Source of the DNA: Prevotella aff. ruminicola Tc2-24
GTDB taxonomy: Bacteria > Bacteroidota > Bacteroidia > Bacteroidales > Bacteroidaceae
Direction of reading: 5' to 3'
Assembly (NCBI RefSeq): GCF_900110895.1
Contig: NZ_FOIQ01000002.1
Coordinates: 249,810-313,809 of the forward strand
DNA: 64,000 nucleotides
In this document: piece after piece, positions 8,266 through 17,840 of the stretch
Layout: the number at the start of each line of letters is the position of its first letter
Numbering within the stretch: position 1 is the first letter of the stretch
The notes under the pieces: generated by a model
Database searches by the model: none
What the model was told of the DNA's origin: nothing
The model's input: only the letters and a program-made list of their open reading frames with translations
Program-made: the position numbers and the translations under genes

Positions 8266-8325
8266 CTCATAACTCGCGTGTAGGAGGCGCACTCTGATGT
8301 TCCTGTCTGCCACGCGAGTTATGAG
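8266..8325. repeat. Perfect 15-bp inverted repeat downstream of the SPFH gene
   Basis: CTCATAACTCGCGTG at 8266-8280 is perfectly inverted at 8311-8325 with a 30-base spacer. It lies just beyond the 3' end of the minus-strand SPFH gene, so it could act in termination. The long loop and lack of a clear T-run are atypical, and a small mobile element is also possible. Confidence 0.6.
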
Positions 8326-8362
8326 CGGTCGTTTGTAAAGATATATCACAATGGATATTATA

Positions 8363-9235
8363 TCACTTACCTACAATCTTCGAGATGTCCATCATCATGC
8401 CGCCGTTGCCTGTCATGATCTGAGGCATCTTGCCGTCCCACTTCTCAATCATGTCCTCTTGGACAATCATCGGAGAGAGCGAAGCAGCGATGGTGCGGTT
8501 ATAATAGGCTTCTGCATCAGCTTTGATCTTCATGGCCTTGGCATTACCTTCAGCCTTGGCAACGGCAATTTTAGCATTGGCCTCAGCCTCCTTCACCTCG
8601 TTTTCGGCTTTCAGAGCGCTCTGGATGGCGGTATTCTTGGCATCGATCATCGAGAGCAGCGACGAGGGAGGGGTGATCTTCGAAGTAAACTCCTCGACAA
8701 GGAAGCCCTCGGCCATCAGCGATTTCTCCAGACGGGCACGTACGTCGCGTTCGAAATTAGCACGATTCGACATCAGTGAGTCAGAGGTATACTGGTTGGC
8801 ACAAGTACGATAGGCCTCGTAGATACAGGTACGGATATAGCCTTCTTCCAACTCCTTCACACCCACACGGTACTTGGTGAAGATGTCACAGGCCTTATCA
8901 GGATTGATACGATAGGCAATAGTTGGATCCATCTCGAAGAGCGAGGCGTCCTTGGCATTAACAGAGAATGTCTCGTACTGCTTACGCTGTGTAAATGTCG
9001 GGTAGGTAAACACACTTGTGGTGACGGGATTATAAAACACCCAACCCTTGCACGTGCCTTCCACACCACCATAATCCTGCTCGTTGAGCGACCATTTATG
9101 AAAGCGGATGCCCACCTCACCGGAGTCGACCACCGTACAGCACATCGCAAAGAATATCATCACAAAGAGAATGGCACCACCGATGACAACCAGCGGTCGC
9201 CATCTCTGATCTACACTTTTCAAACCAAATTCCAT
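8363..9235 (-). CDS. SPFH/Band 7 (prohibitin-like) membrane protein
   Basis: The 290-residue product has one N-terminal membrane segment (residues ~15-35, PLVVIGGAILFVMIFFAMCC), then TVVDSGEVGIRFHKW, the start of a Band 7 domain. It ends in a long alanine/glutamate-rich coiled coil (AENEVKEAEANAKIAVAKAE) and a glycine/methionine-rich tail. Such proteins assemble into membrane ring scaffolds and often regulate proteases or membrane microdomains. No NfeD-type partner is adjacent. It is transcribed divergently from leuS. Confidence 0.88.
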   Translation of the reverse strand: MEFGLKSVDQRWRPLVVIGGAILFVMIFFAMCCTVVDSGEVGIRFHKWSLNEQDYGGVEGTCKGWVFYNPVTTSVFTYPTFTQRKQYETFSVNAKDASLFEMDPTIAYRINPDKACDIFTKYRVGVKELEEGYIRTCIYEAYRTCANQYTSDSLMSNRANFERDVRARLEKSLMAEGFLVEEFTSKITPPSSLLSMIDAKNTAIQSALKAENEVKEAEANAKIAVAKAEGNAKAMKIKADAEAYYNRTIAASLSPMIVQEDMIEKWDGKMPQIMTGNGGMMMDISKIVGK

Positions 9236-9343
9236 AAAATCTTTAATCGTTTAATTTTGTCAATAATTCAATTGCAAATATATTGCTTTTTTTCCTTTTA
9301 ACGTCACTTTTTAGGAACATTTTCACAACTATCAGTCTTTTCT

Positions 9344-9375
9344 TTTGGCGGTCTGCTCACTTATTCGTATCTTTG
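9344..9375 (+). promoter_or_regulatory. leuS promoter
   Basis: TTTG at 9344-9347 and TATCTTTG at 9368-9375 are exactly 20 bp apart and 46 bp before the leuS ATG. This is a full match to the Bacteroidota promoter consensus. Confidence 0.75.
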
Positions 9376-9421
9376 CACCCTCAAACTATAATGTACGGAA
9401 ACAATAAAAAATAGACATACA

Positions 9422-12244
9422 ATGGATTACAATTTCAGAGACATCGAACAGAAATGGCAGAAGCGATGGGTGGAGAACAAGACCTACCGCGTGGTGGAGG
9501 ACAAGAACAAAAAGAAATTTTACGTACTGAATATGTTCCCCTATCCGTCAGGAGCCGGTCTGCATGTTGGCCACCCCCTCGGATACATCGCTTCGGATAT
9601 CTACGCCCGTTATAAGCGTCAGCAGGGTTTCAACGTCCTGAACCCGATGGGTTACGATGCCTACGGTCTGCCGGCAGAGCAGTATGCCATTCAGACTGGT
9701 CAACACCCTGAGAAGACCACCTTCGAGAATATCGACCGCTATCGTTCGCAGTTGGATAAGATCGGCTTCTCGTTCGACTGGGAGCGCGAGGTGCGCACTT
9801 GTGATCCTATCTACTACAAATGGACGCAGTGGGCCTTCCAGCGGATGTTCAAGAGCTACTACAGCACATCCTCTCACAAGGCGCAGCCTACCATCAAACT
9901 CATCGAGCACTTCGAACTGATGGGAACGGAGAATTGTAACGCCCTCGGTACTGAGGAGCTGCACTTCACCGCTGCCGACTGGGCCGGCTTCTCTGAGAAG
10001 AAGAAGCAGGAGGTGCTGATGAACTACCGCATCGCCTATCTGGCCGATACGATGGTGAACTGGTGCCCGAAGCTCGGCACGGTGCTGGCCAACGACGAGG
10101 TGGTCGATGGTGTCAGCGTACGTGGCGGCTATCCTGTGGTACAGAAGAAGATGCGCCAGTGGTGTCTCAGGGTGAGCGCCTATGCTCAGCGCCTGCTCGA
10201 CGGTCTCGATAAGATCGACTGGACCGACTCACTGAAGGAGACGCAGCGCAACTGGATCGGTCGCTCTGAGGGTACTGAGGTTGAGTTTAACGTCGCTGAT
10301 TCAGATAAGCACTTCACCATCTTCACCACGCGTGCCGACACGATGTTTGGTGTGACGTTCATGGTGCTCGCTCCTGAGAGTGACCTTGTGGCTGAGCTGA
10401 CCACTCCAGAGCAGAAGGAAGAAGTGGAGAAATACCTCGACTACGTGAAGAAGCGTACGGAGCGCGACCGCCAGATGGATCATAAGGTTACTGGTGTGTT
10501 CTCTGGAAGCTACGCCATCAATCCTTTCACGGATGAGAAGATCCCCATCTGGATTGCCGAATACGTGCTGGCTGGCTACGGTACAGGTGCCATCATGGCT
10601 GTGCCTGCCCACGACTCTCGCGACTATGCCTTCGCCAAGCACTTTGGTCTGCCCATCATCCCATTGATCGAAGGTGCAGATGTCAGTGAGGAGAGCTACG
10701 ACGCCAAGGAGGGTATCGTCTGCAACTCTGCTTCAGCCAAGTTCTCACTCAACGGCCTGACCGTTAAAGAGGCCATCGCTGCCACCAAAAAATATGTGAC
10801 AGAGCAGGGACTGGGTCGTGTGAAGGTGAACTACCGTCTGCGCGACGCCATCTTCTCTCGCCAGCGTTACTGGGGTGAGCCGTTCCCTGTGTACTACAAG
10901 GACGACATGCCTTACATGATTCCGAAGGAGTGTCTGCCCCTGGAGCTGCCTGAGATCGATGAGTACAAACCCACGGAGACTGGTGAGCCCCCATTGGGAC
11001 GCGCTAAGATGTGGGCTTGGGACACAGAGAAGAATCAGGTGGTCTCTAAGGATCTCATCGACCATAAGACCATCTTCCCCTTGGAGCTGAACACCATGCC
11101 TGGTTTCGCTGGTAGCTCGGCTTATTACCTGCGATACATGGATCCGAAGAATGAGACCGCTCTTGTGAGCAAGGATGCTGATGAGTACTGGCGTAATGTG
11201 GACCTCTATGTGGGTGGTACTGAGCACGCTACTGGTCACTTGATCTACAGCCGTTTCTGGAATAAGTTCCTCTTCGACTCTGGCTACAGCTGCGAGGACG
11301 AGCCTTTCAAGAAGCTGGTTAACCAAGGTATGATCCAGGGACGCTCCAACTTCGTGTATCGTGTCGAGGAAGGTAGCGAGAAAGGTAAGTTCGTCAGCTT
11401 CGGACTAAAGGATCAGTACACCACGACACCTATCCACGTCGACGTCAATATCGTTTCTGCTGATATCCTCGACATCGAAGCCTTCAAGGCTTGGCGCCCC
11501 GACTATCAGAATGCGGAGTTCATTCTCGAGAACGGTCAGTACAAGTGCGGCTGGGCCATCGAGAAGATGTCGAAGTCGATGTTCAACGTGGTGAACCCGG
11601 ATATGATCGTCGAGAAGTATGGTGCCGACACCCTGCGTCTCTACGAGATGTTCCTCGGACCTGTGGAACAGTCGAAGCCCTGGGATACCAATGGTATCGA
11701 TGGCTGTCACCGCTTCCTGAAGAAGTTCTGGAACCTCTGCAGTTCGGTATGCGACTGTGACGCAGCCACAGACCCAACGCCTGAGAACCTGAAGAGCGTG
11801 CATAAACTCATCAAGAAAGTGTCACAGGACATCGAGCAGTTCAGCTATAACACCTCTATCTCTGCCTTCATGATCTGCGTGAACGAGCTCTCACAGCAGA
11901 AGTGCAAGAACAAGGAGATGTTGAAGACTCTTGTAATCCTCATCGCTCCCTTCGCACCTCATATCGCTGAAGAGCTGTGGGAGATGATGGGTGAGCAGGG
12001 TAGTGTGTGCGACTCACAGTGGCCTACATGGGATGAGCAGTATCTGGTAGAGAGCCAGGTCAAGCTGGGCATCGCCTTCAACGGTAAGGCCCGCTTCGAG
12101 ATGCAGTTCGCTGCCGATGCTGATAATAAGACCATCGAGGAGGCTGTGCTGGCCGACGAGCGCGCTCAGAAATACATCGACGGCAAACAGATTATGAAGG
12201 TTATCATCGTCCCTAAACGTATGGTGAACATCGTATGCAAATAA
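9422..12244 (+). CDS. leuS: Leucyl-tRNA synthetase
   Basis: This class I synthetase charges tRNA-Leu. The N-terminal [16 protein letters not shown] carries the HIGH-type motif and [15 protein letters not shown] the KMSKS loop. The editing (CP1) domain is present between them ([18 protein letters not shown] and [16 protein letters not shown]). The 940-residue length is normal. The ATG at 9422 follows a consensus promoter. The yitT-like gene begins 4 bp after the stop, and rdgB and the porZ-like gene follow, so they probably form one operon. Confidence 0.98.
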   Translation: MDYNFRDIEQKWQKRWVENKTYRVVEDKNKKKFYVLNMFPYPSGAGLHVGHPLGYIASDIYARYKRQQGFNVLNPMGYDAYGLPAEQYAIQTGQHPEKTTFENIDRYRSQLDKIGFSFDWEREVRTCDPIYYKWTQWAFQRMFKSYYSTSSHKAQPTIKLIEHFELMGTENCNALGTEELHFTAADWAGFSEKKKQEVLMNYRIAYLADTMVNWCPKLGTVLANDEVVDGVSVRGGYPVVQKKMRQWCLRVSAYAQRLLDGLDKIDWTDSLKETQRNWIGRSEGTEVEFNVADSDKHFTIFTTRADTMFGVTFMVLAPESDLVAELTTPEQKEEVEKYLDYVKKRTERDRQMDHKVTGVFSGSYAINPFTDEKIPIWIAEYVLAGYGTGAIMAVPAHDSRDYAFAKHFGLPIIPLIEGADVSEESYDAKEGIVCNSASAKFSLNGLTVKEAIAATKKYVTEQGLGRVKVNYRLRDAIFSRQRYWGEPFPVYYKDDMPYMIPKECLPLELPEIDEYKPTETGEPPLGRAKMWAWDTEKNQVVSKDLIDHKTIFPLELNTMPGFAGSSAYYLRYMDPKNETALVSKDADEYWRNVDLYVGGTEHATGHLIYSRFWNKFLFDSGYSCEDEPFKKLVNQGMIQGRSNFVYRVEEGSEKGKFVSFGLKDQYTTTPIHVDVNIVSADILDIEAFKAWRPDYQNAEFILENGQYKCGWAIEKMSKSMFNVVNPDMIVEKYGADTLRLYEMFLGPVEQSKPWDTNGIDGCHRFLKKFWNLCSSVCDCDAATDPTPENLKSVHKLIKKVSQDIEQFSYNTSISAFMICVNELSQQKCKNKEMLKTLVILIAPFAPHIAEELWEMMGEQGSVCDSQWPTWDEQYLVESQVKLGIAFNGKARFEMQFAADADNKTIEEAVLADERAQKYIDGKQIMKVIIVPKRMVNIVCK

Positions 12245-12248
12245 GAGA

Positions 12249-13226
12249 ATGACAATCAATCACCAAATGATATGGAATGAGGTGAAGGACTATTTCTTCA
12301 TCACGCTTGGCCTGGTGTTGTACACCATCGCCTTCACCGTGTTTCTGATGCCCTATCAGATCGTGGCTGGAGGTGTGACGGGTCTATCTGCCATCATCTA
12401 CTATGCCACGGGCTTCCATCTGGAAAATACCTATATCATCATCAATGGTATCCTACTGCTGGTGGCACTGAAGATCCTGGGATTTAAGTTCCTGATGAAG
12501 ACTATCTTCGCCATCCTGTCACTTTACTTCCTGCTGATGTTCGCGCAGGAGATCATCCCTAAACAGCCCAACGGACTACCTATCAAACTGATGGGTGAGG
12601 GACAGGACTTCATGTCGATGATCATCGGCTGTGTCATCACAGGTATCGCCTTGGCCACGGTATTCCTCCATAACGGCTCGACAGGTGGTACGGATATCAT
12701 CGCTGCCTCTATCAACAAGTACCATAATGTGTCATTAGGCTCTGTACTGATTGCGGCAGACTTCTGTATCATCGGCTCTTGTATGTTCTTCCCACAGTTC
12801 GGAACCTATATAGAACGAGCTCATAAGGTGATGTTCGGCTTCTGCGTGATGGCCATGGAGAACTATGTCCTCGACTATGTGATGAACGCCAGACGACAGT
12901 CGGTACAGTTCTTTATCTTCTCGCGTAAATGGCAGGAGATAGCTAATGCCATCGGTACTCAGATGCACCACGGCGTGACCATCCTCGACGGACACGGCTG
13001 GTACACTGGCAGGAAGATGAAGGTGCTCTGTATCCTGGCCAAGAAGAACGAGAGCGTGAATATGTTCCGTCTGATCAAGATGATCGACCCTAACGCATTC
13101 GTCTCTCAGAGTTCTGTCATCGGTGTCTATGGAGAGGGCTTCGACGAGATGAAGGTAAAGATCAAGAAGAAAGAAGGCGATATAAAAGGATTACAAAAGA
13201 AACAGGAAGGAGAGATCAAGGAATGA
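12249..13226 (+). CDS. YitT family membrane protein (DUF2179 C-terminal domain)
   Basis: The 325-residue product has about five or six N-terminal membrane segments (for example [15 protein letters not shown] and [17 protein letters not shown]) with [11 protein letters not shown] between helices, a YitT signature. The C-terminal third is soluble, with [18 protein letters not shown], the DUF2179 domain. The tail is lysine/glutamate-rich. The biochemical function of the family is not settled. It starts 4 bp after leuS and overlaps rdgB by four bases, so it is translationally coupled to both. Confidence 0.9.
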   Translation: MTINHQMIWNEVKDYFFITLGLVLYTIAFTVFLMPYQIVAGGVTGLSAIIYYATGFHLENTYIIINGILLLVALKILGFKFLMKTIFAILSLYFLLMFAQEIIPKQPNGLPIKLMGEGQDFMSMIIGCVITGIALATVFLHNGSTGGTDIIAASINKYHNVSLGSVLIAADFCIIGSCMFFPQFGTYIERAHKVMFGFCVMAMENYVLDYVMNARRQSVQFFIFSRKWQEIANAIGTQMHHGVTILDGHGWYTGRKMKVLCILAKKNESVNMFRLIKMIDPNAFVSQSSVIGVYGEGFDEMKVKIKKKEGDIKGLQKKQEGEIKE

Positions 13227-13867
13227 GAATTGTCTTCGCAACGAACAACAAGAATAAACTCTCTGAAATCCGTTCGATACTCGGAGACAGCATAGAGGTG
13301 TTGTCACTGAAGGATATCGGTTGCGACGTGGACATACCTGAGACAGGAAAGACTTTGGAAGAGAACGCACTTCAGAAAGCACAGTATGTCTACGACCACT
13401 ATCATATCGACTGCTTTGCCGACGATACTGGTCTGGAAGTCGAGGCACTCAACGGAGCACCTGGCGTCTACAGTGCCAGATATGCGGCGCTCCCTGACAA
13501 TCCTCTTGGTGGAGCATCCACGCTTGTATCGCACGACTCTGAGGCAAACATGGCACGTCTTCTCTACGAATTAGGAGAAAATAACAATCGTCATGCAAGA
13601 TTCCGTACGGTCATTGCGTTAATACAGAAAAAGAATGTCTGTCCGTGCGGATGCACCTCTATCAAGGAAATCCATCAGTTTGAGGGCATCGTCGAAGGAG
13701 AGATTATTCGTGAGCGCAGAGGAGGGGAGGGCTTCGGCTACGACCCAGTCTTCCAGCCAGACGGTTACGACAAGACCTTTGCTGAGCTCGGCATGGATGT
13801 CAAGAACCGGATCAGTCACAGGGCGCGTGCCACAGCAAAACTGGCAGAGTTCTTACTGAAAAGGTAG
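13223..13867 (+). CDS. rdgB: XTP/dITP diphosphatase (non-canonical purine NTP pyrophosphatase)
   Basis: This housecleaning enzyme hydrolyses ITP, dITP and XTP to monophosphates. The family motifs are present: [16 protein letters not shown] at the N-terminus, [20 protein letters not shown] with the catalytic acidic residues, and [13 protein letters not shown] followed by NRISHRARA near the end. The 214-residue length is slightly above the ~195-200 typical, due to an insertion around residues 130-150 ([15 protein letters not shown]). It overlaps the preceding gene by four bases. Confidence 0.95.
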   Translation: MRIVFATNNKNKLSEIRSILGDSIEVLSLKDIGCDVDIPETGKTLEENALQKAQYVYDHYHIDCFADDTGLEVEALNGAPGVYSARYAALPDNPLGGASTLVSHDSEANMARLLYELGENNNRHARFRTVIALIQKKNVCPCGCTSIKEIHQFEGIVEGEIIRERRGGEGFGYDPVFQPDGYDKTFAELGMDVKNRISHRARATAKLAEFLLKR

Positions 13868-13887
13868 AATAATACAAGAGTGAAAGA

Positions 13888-13971
13888 GTAAAAAGGTATG
13901 AGAACAAGACAATACACTATCAAGAATTTGGTAAAATGGTTCATACCTTTTTACCTTTTTACTTTTTTACC
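13888..13971. repeat. Octamer tandem repeat and inverted partner over the porZ-like start
   Basis: TTTTTACC, TTTTTACT and TTTTTACC stand in tandem at 13948-13971 and encode the hydrophobic core of the signal peptide. CATACCTTTTTAC (13942-13954) is the perfect inverse of GTAAAAAGGTATG (13888-13900), which overlaps the start codon. The 13-bp stem with a ~41-base loop could hide the ribosome binding region. Confidence 0.75.
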
Positions 13972-15832
13972 ACTACAAGCACAAGTTGGTACCTGGAAGA
14001 ATCAGCTCGCCTATCATGAGATACAGGATATCTGTTCCACAGGGAATGAGCTCTTCGTATTGGCCTCTAACGCACTCTACCAATACCATCTGAATGATCA
14101 GAGTATCGTTACCTACGACAGGATCAACGGACTCAGCGATACTTATATCACACATATCGCCTGGAGCCAACAGGCCAGACGTCTGATCATCGTCTATGGC
14201 AACTCAAATATCGATCTGATAGACCCCGATGGTAGGGTGATCAATATCTCTGCCCTCTACGATAAGACGATGACAGAAGACAAGACGATTACTGACGTTA
14301 GAATCGATGGCATGTTTGCCTATCTCGTCACCAACTTTGCCATTATCAAGATAAATATCCAAAAAGCGGAGATAACAGGTACTTATACGCCTAATCACCC
14401 ACAGTATCCTACCTCACTACCTGAGAAGAACAGAACCGACTATGAAAAGTATATCTCTGTGGTATCAACGCTGAAGCCTGTCGGACCTGTCTATAATCAT
14501 CACTACGAGTCCACATTCACCCATGGAAGACTGTTCACGACTGGAGGCTATTTTCTGCCTGGTATCCCTGATCCTAATCGACAGGGTATCATACAGATGT
14601 TTGATGGAAACAACTGGACTTCTTACGACGAGACAGTCAATCAGACAACAGGCTATGATTATAAGGATATCTGTTGTATAGATGTTGACCCTTACAACGA
14701 GTCACATGTCTTCGCAGGAGGAAGATGCGGACTTTATGAGTTTATGAACGGAAAACTTGTCCGATATTTTAATCAAGATAACAGTCCGCTGAAAGGAGCC
14801 ATAGACAGAGGGACAGCACTTGGTAATGACTATGTTCTCATTCTGGGTATCAAGTTCGACAACGATGGAAATCTTTGGGTGCTCAACAGTCAGGCCGACG
14901 GTGTCAGCTTGTTGGAGTATACGACAGAGAAAGAATGGATAGACCACCACCATCATCTGCTCGCTGACAATCATGGCGTCAGTCTGGCGGCCTTACGTTG
15001 TATGTCGTTCGATAACAGAAATCTATTGTGGTTTGTCAATGATAATTGGTTCGACCCTGCTGTTTTCTGTTATGATAAAACAAATGATGTGGTACATAAG
15101 TATAGTACTTTCATCAATCAGGACGGAACGAAATACAATGTAAAATGGGTGTATTGTGTCTGTGAAGATAAGGAAGGTGATATATGGATAGGAACGGATA
15201 TCGGACCTTTCATTATAAAGCATGAAGAAGTGGGACAGGAAGAGGTTACCTTCTATCAGGTGAAAATTCCTCGGAAAGATGGTACTAACTATGCCGACTA
15301 TCTGTTGAATGGTGTCAGCATCAACAGTATAGCTGTCGATGGTGGTAATAGAAAATGGTTAGGTACCGATGGTAATGGTGCCTTTCTGATAAGTTCAGAC
15401 AACCTTGAACAGTTAGAGAATTTCACTTCCGATAACTCCAAACTCATCAGTAATCATGTATCTTCTATTTCAATCAATAACCTATCTGGCGAGATATTCT
15501 TTATCACTGACAAAGGTCTTTGCTCTTATTTAGGCTTTGCTACTGAACCAAATGAAGAGATGACAAAAGAAAACGTCTATGCTTATCCTAATCCTGTTTA
15601 CCCAGACTATACAGGGCTTATCACCATTACTGGTCTGACCTTCAATGCCGATGTGAAGATTGTTTCTTCAAATGGGGCACTGATAGCAGAAGGACGAAGT
15701 AACGGTGGTCTGTTCACGTGGAACGGATGTGATCGTAAAGGCAAGAGAGTAGCCAGCGGTGTCTATATGGTAGTCACCGCGACCTCTGATGGTAAAAAAG
15801 GAGTTGTCTGTAAGATCGCAATAATCAATTAA
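13898..15832 (+). CDS. porZ: PorZ-like type IX secretion protein (beta-propeller with C-terminal sorting-type domain)
   Basis: A signal peptide (LVKWFIPFYLFTFLPLQAQ) is followed by repeated propeller-type blades across residues ~30-550, for example HIAWSQQARRLIIVYG and IWIGTDIGPFIIKHE. The last 90 residues (AYPNPVYPDYTGLITI ... GVYMVVTAT) form a T9SS C-terminal-type domain. This matches PorZ, a surface protein linked to anionic LPS delivery in type IX secretion. At 644 residues it is shorter than Porphyromonas PorZ. It ends the leuS-rdgB unit. No other T9SS gene is in the window, so the role rests on architecture. Confidence 0.8.
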   Translation: MRTRQYTIKNLVKWFIPFYLFTFLPLQAQVGTWKNQLAYHEIQDICSTGNELFVLASNALYQYHLNDQSIVTYDRINGLSDTYITHIAWSQQARRLIIVYGNSNIDLIDPDGRVINISALYDKTMTEDKTITDVRIDGMFAYLVTNFAIIKINIQKAEITGTYTPNHPQYPTSLPEKNRTDYEKYISVVSTLKPVGPVYNHHYESTFTHGRLFTTGGYFLPGIPDPNRQGIIQMFDGNNWTSYDETVNQTTGYDYKDICCIDVDPYNESHVFAGGRCGLYEFMNGKLVRYFNQDNSPLKGAIDRGTALGNDYVLILGIKFDNDGNLWVLNSQADGVSLLEYTTEKEWIDHHHHLLADNHGVSLAALRCMSFDNRNLLWFVNDNWFDPAVFCYDKTNDVVHKYSTFINQDGTKYNVKWVYCVCEDKEGDIWIGTDIGPFIIKHEEVGQEEVTFYQVKIPRKDGTNYADYLLNGVSINSIAVDGGNRKWLGTDGNGAFLISSDNLEQLENFTSDNSKLISNHVSSISINNLSGEIFFITDKGLCSYLGFATEPNEEMTKENVYAYPNPVYPDYTGLITITGLTFNADVKIVSSNGALIAEGRSNGGLFTWNGCDRKGKRVASGVYMVVTATSDGKKGVVCKIAIIN

Positions 15833-15849
15833 AACAATAACTGCTAACT

Positions 15850-16830
15850 TTAACTCAGTTCAAGCATACGTTCGATAGGCTTGACGGCTTTCTTTGCTAT
15901 CTTTGGATCGATCTTTATCTGCGGACTCTCATTCTTCAAACAAGCATACACTTTCTCAAGCGTATTCATCTTCATATACTGACACTCGTTACAACTGCAT
16001 TCTAAGCCGCTCTCGCTGATTTCTGGTGGCACAGGTATAAATAGTCTATCAGGACAAGTTCGCTGCATCTCATGTAAAATACCGGCTTCTGTAGCTACTA
16101 TAAACTGTCTCTTATCACTCTGCTGAGCATAGCTAAGCATCGTTGCAGTCGAACCCTTCACATCTGCTATAGCTAATACTGGAGCCTTGCATTCTAAATG
16201 AGCCATCACCACAGCATCAGGATATTCTTCCTTTAACTCGAGTATTTTAGAAACAGAGAAACGTTCATGCACATGACAACCACCATTCCATAATAGCATA
16301 TTACGACCAGTCACCTCATTGATATAATTTCCAAGATTATAATCAGGACCAAAAATCAATTTAGCATCTTTTGGTAACTGATCGACTACCTTCTTGGCAT
16401 TACCACTGGTAACAACCACATCTGTCAATGCTTTGACGGCTGCCGTTGTATTAACATAAGAGATGACCTGATAACCAGGATGCTCATCTTTGAATTTCTT
16501 CAAGTCTTCTGCCTTACAGGAATCAGCTAAAGAGCAACCTGCATTTAGATCTGGACATAATACTATTTTATCTGGAGAAAGCAATTTACAGGTCTCAGCC
16601 ATAAAGTGCACGCCACACATGACCATCATCTTCGCATCTGTCTCTGCAGCCTTTCGAGCTAAAGCTAATGAGTCGCCAACAAAATCTGCGATATCTTGAA
16701 TATCACCTATTGTATAATAGTGTGCAAGAATAATAGCATCTTTCTCCTTACACATCTTACGGATCTCTGCCTTTAAATCCATCCCCGAGCAAAGCTCACC
16801 TACCTGTTGCCTTTCTGTTTTCAACATCAC
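15850..16830 (-). CDS. nadA: Quinolinate synthase
   Basis: NadA condenses iminoaspartate with dihydroxyacetone phosphate to quinolinate, using an oxygen-sensitive 4Fe-4S cluster. The three likely cluster cysteines lie in AGCSLADSC (Cys99), GGCHVHERF (Cys185) and CNECQYMKMN (Cys283). AHYYTIGDIQDIADFVGDSL and MCGVHFMAETCKLL are strong family motifs. The 326-residue length is normal. nadB and nadC are not adjacent. The gene converges with the porZ-like gene, 17 bp apart, and its 5' side faces the candidate origin region. Confidence 0.96.
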   Translation of the reverse strand: MMLKTERQQVGELCSGMDLKAEIRKMCKEKDAIILAHYYTIGDIQDIADFVGDSLALARKAAETDAKMMVMCGVHFMAETCKLLSPDKIVLCPDLNAGCSLADSCKAEDLKKFKDEHPGYQVISYVNTTAAVKALTDVVVTSGNAKKVVDQLPKDAKLIFGPDYNLGNYINEVTGRNMLLWNGGCHVHERFSVSKILELKEEYPDAVVMAHLECKAPVLAIADVKGSTATMLSYAQQSDKRQFIVATEAGILHEMQRTCPDRLFIPVPPEISESGLECSCNECQYMKMNTLEKVYACLKNESPQIKIDPKIAKKAVKPIERMLELS

Positions 16831-17200
16831 AATATTATATTTTTTCTTTTTTATTCTTTTTAAAAAATGAAATGAATAGTATGATATGCCGTTTATTACT
16901 TGAAAACTTTTCTTGTATTTGTTTGGAGGAAAAGTTATACTATTGTAATCATACGTTATCCATACTGTTTGTTAATTCTTTCATTTTGATAATGAGCACA
17001 TAAAGTATTTTATCCACAATCTTCAATTTCGGTGCAAATATAATAAGTTTATATCTTTTTTATGCAAATTTACGTGGAAATCTTTAGAAAAACTAAAGAA
17101 TAAACGTGTGGATATACGCCTTTCTATAGTCTCCTTAGAATACCATTATATTTATGCACTACGTTTTCCACAGACTTATCCACAGGTTTTCCACATAAAA
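16831..17200. other. Candidate replication origin: AT-rich gap with DnaA-box cluster
   Basis: This gene-free stretch is very AT-rich. Perfect DnaA boxes (TTATCCACA) occur at 17010-17018 and 17176-17184. One-mismatch boxes lie at 16956-16964, 17107-17115 (minus strand), 17164-17172 and 17187-17195. The last group of three is spaced 11-12 bp apart, in helical phase. G/C skew of the + strand changes sign across this area in hand counts. No dnaA gene is nearby, but many Bacteroidota have oriC away from dnaA. DnaA-regulated transcription of the flanking genes is the alternative. Confidence 0.6.
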
Positions 17201-17232
17201 TTTGGTACTTTGGTTTCTAAGTTGTAATTTTG
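17201..17232 (+). promoter_or_regulatory. Promoter of the SpoU methyltransferase gene
   Basis: TTTG at 17201-17204 and TAATTTTG at 17225-17232 are 20 bp apart. The ATG at 17241 is so close that the transcript would be leaderless or nearly so. The promoter starts immediately after the last DnaA-like box. Confidence 0.6.
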
Positions 17233-17240
17233 TTGCTGAA

Positions 17241-17771
17241 ATGAAAAAGCTTAGAACGATAGAGATAGAACGCCTTTCTGTGGAACAGTTTAAGGAGGCA
17301 GAAAAACTACCACTGGTAGTGGTTCTTGACGACGTGCGATCTATGTACAATGTCGGAAGTGTTTTTCGTACAGGTGATGCCTTCCGTATAGAAGCTGTTT
17401 ACTTATGTGGTATTACTTCGACACCTCCTCATACAGAAATTCATAAAACGGCTTTAGGAGCAGAGGATAGTGTTCGCTGGAAATATTTTAAGAACACTCT
17501 TGAGGCTATAGATGAATTAAAGAAGGAAGGCTATGATATCTATTCTATTGAACAAGCACATGGATCTACAAAACTTCAAACCTTTGAGCCCTTGCATGGA
17601 AAGAAATATGCTGTCGTTCTTGGCAATGAGGTGAAAGGTGTTCATCAAGAAGTAGTTGACGCCTCTGACGGTTGTCTGGAAATTCCACAATTCGGCACGA
17701 AACACTCTATGAATGTATCTGTAACAGCAGGTATCATCATCTGGCATTTCGCAAAACAACTTCTTTTTTAA
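17241..17771 (+). CDS. SpoU/TrmH-family RNA 2'-O-methyltransferase
   Basis: This SPOUT-fold enzyme probably methylates a ribose in tRNA or rRNA. Motif 1 is LDDVRSMYNVGSVFRTGDAF, motif 2 VVLGNEVKGV, and motif 3 LEIPQFGTKHSMNVSVTAGI, the knot that binds S-adenosylmethionine. At 176 residues it lacks the N-terminal substrate-binding domain of larger TrmH/RlmB relatives. The start is the ATG at 17241; a TTG frame extension from 17202 overlaps the promoter and is rejected. The exact target nucleotide cannot be read from sequence. Confidence 0.88.
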   Translation: MKKLRTIEIERLSVEQFKEAEKLPLVVVLDDVRSMYNVGSVFRTGDAFRIEAVYLCGITSTPPHTEIHKTALGAEDSVRWKYFKNTLEAIDELKKEGYDIYSIEQAHGSTKLQTFEPLHGKKYAVVLGNEVKGVHQEVVDASDGCLEIPQFGTKHSMNVSVTAGIIIWHFAKQLLF

Positions 17772-17840
17772 TTTTTTTCTTGTTTTTGGTGTCACAATTA
17801 GGCATGTTCAGCGTAAATAGGATAAAAGCAGTACGAAAGA

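Noticed and set aside
13948..13971. Tandem octamers considered as a CRISPR-like or satellite array
   Set aside because: Units are only 8 bp without spacers and sit within a coding signal peptide.
15041..15060. tRNA T-loop-like GGTTCGACCC
   Set aside because: It is inside the porZ-like coding frame and no acceptor or anticodon stems pair around it.
17202..17240. N-terminal extension of the SpoU methyltransferase from a TTG
   Set aside because: It would begin inside the promoter and adds residues not typical of the family; the ATG at 17241 is better.
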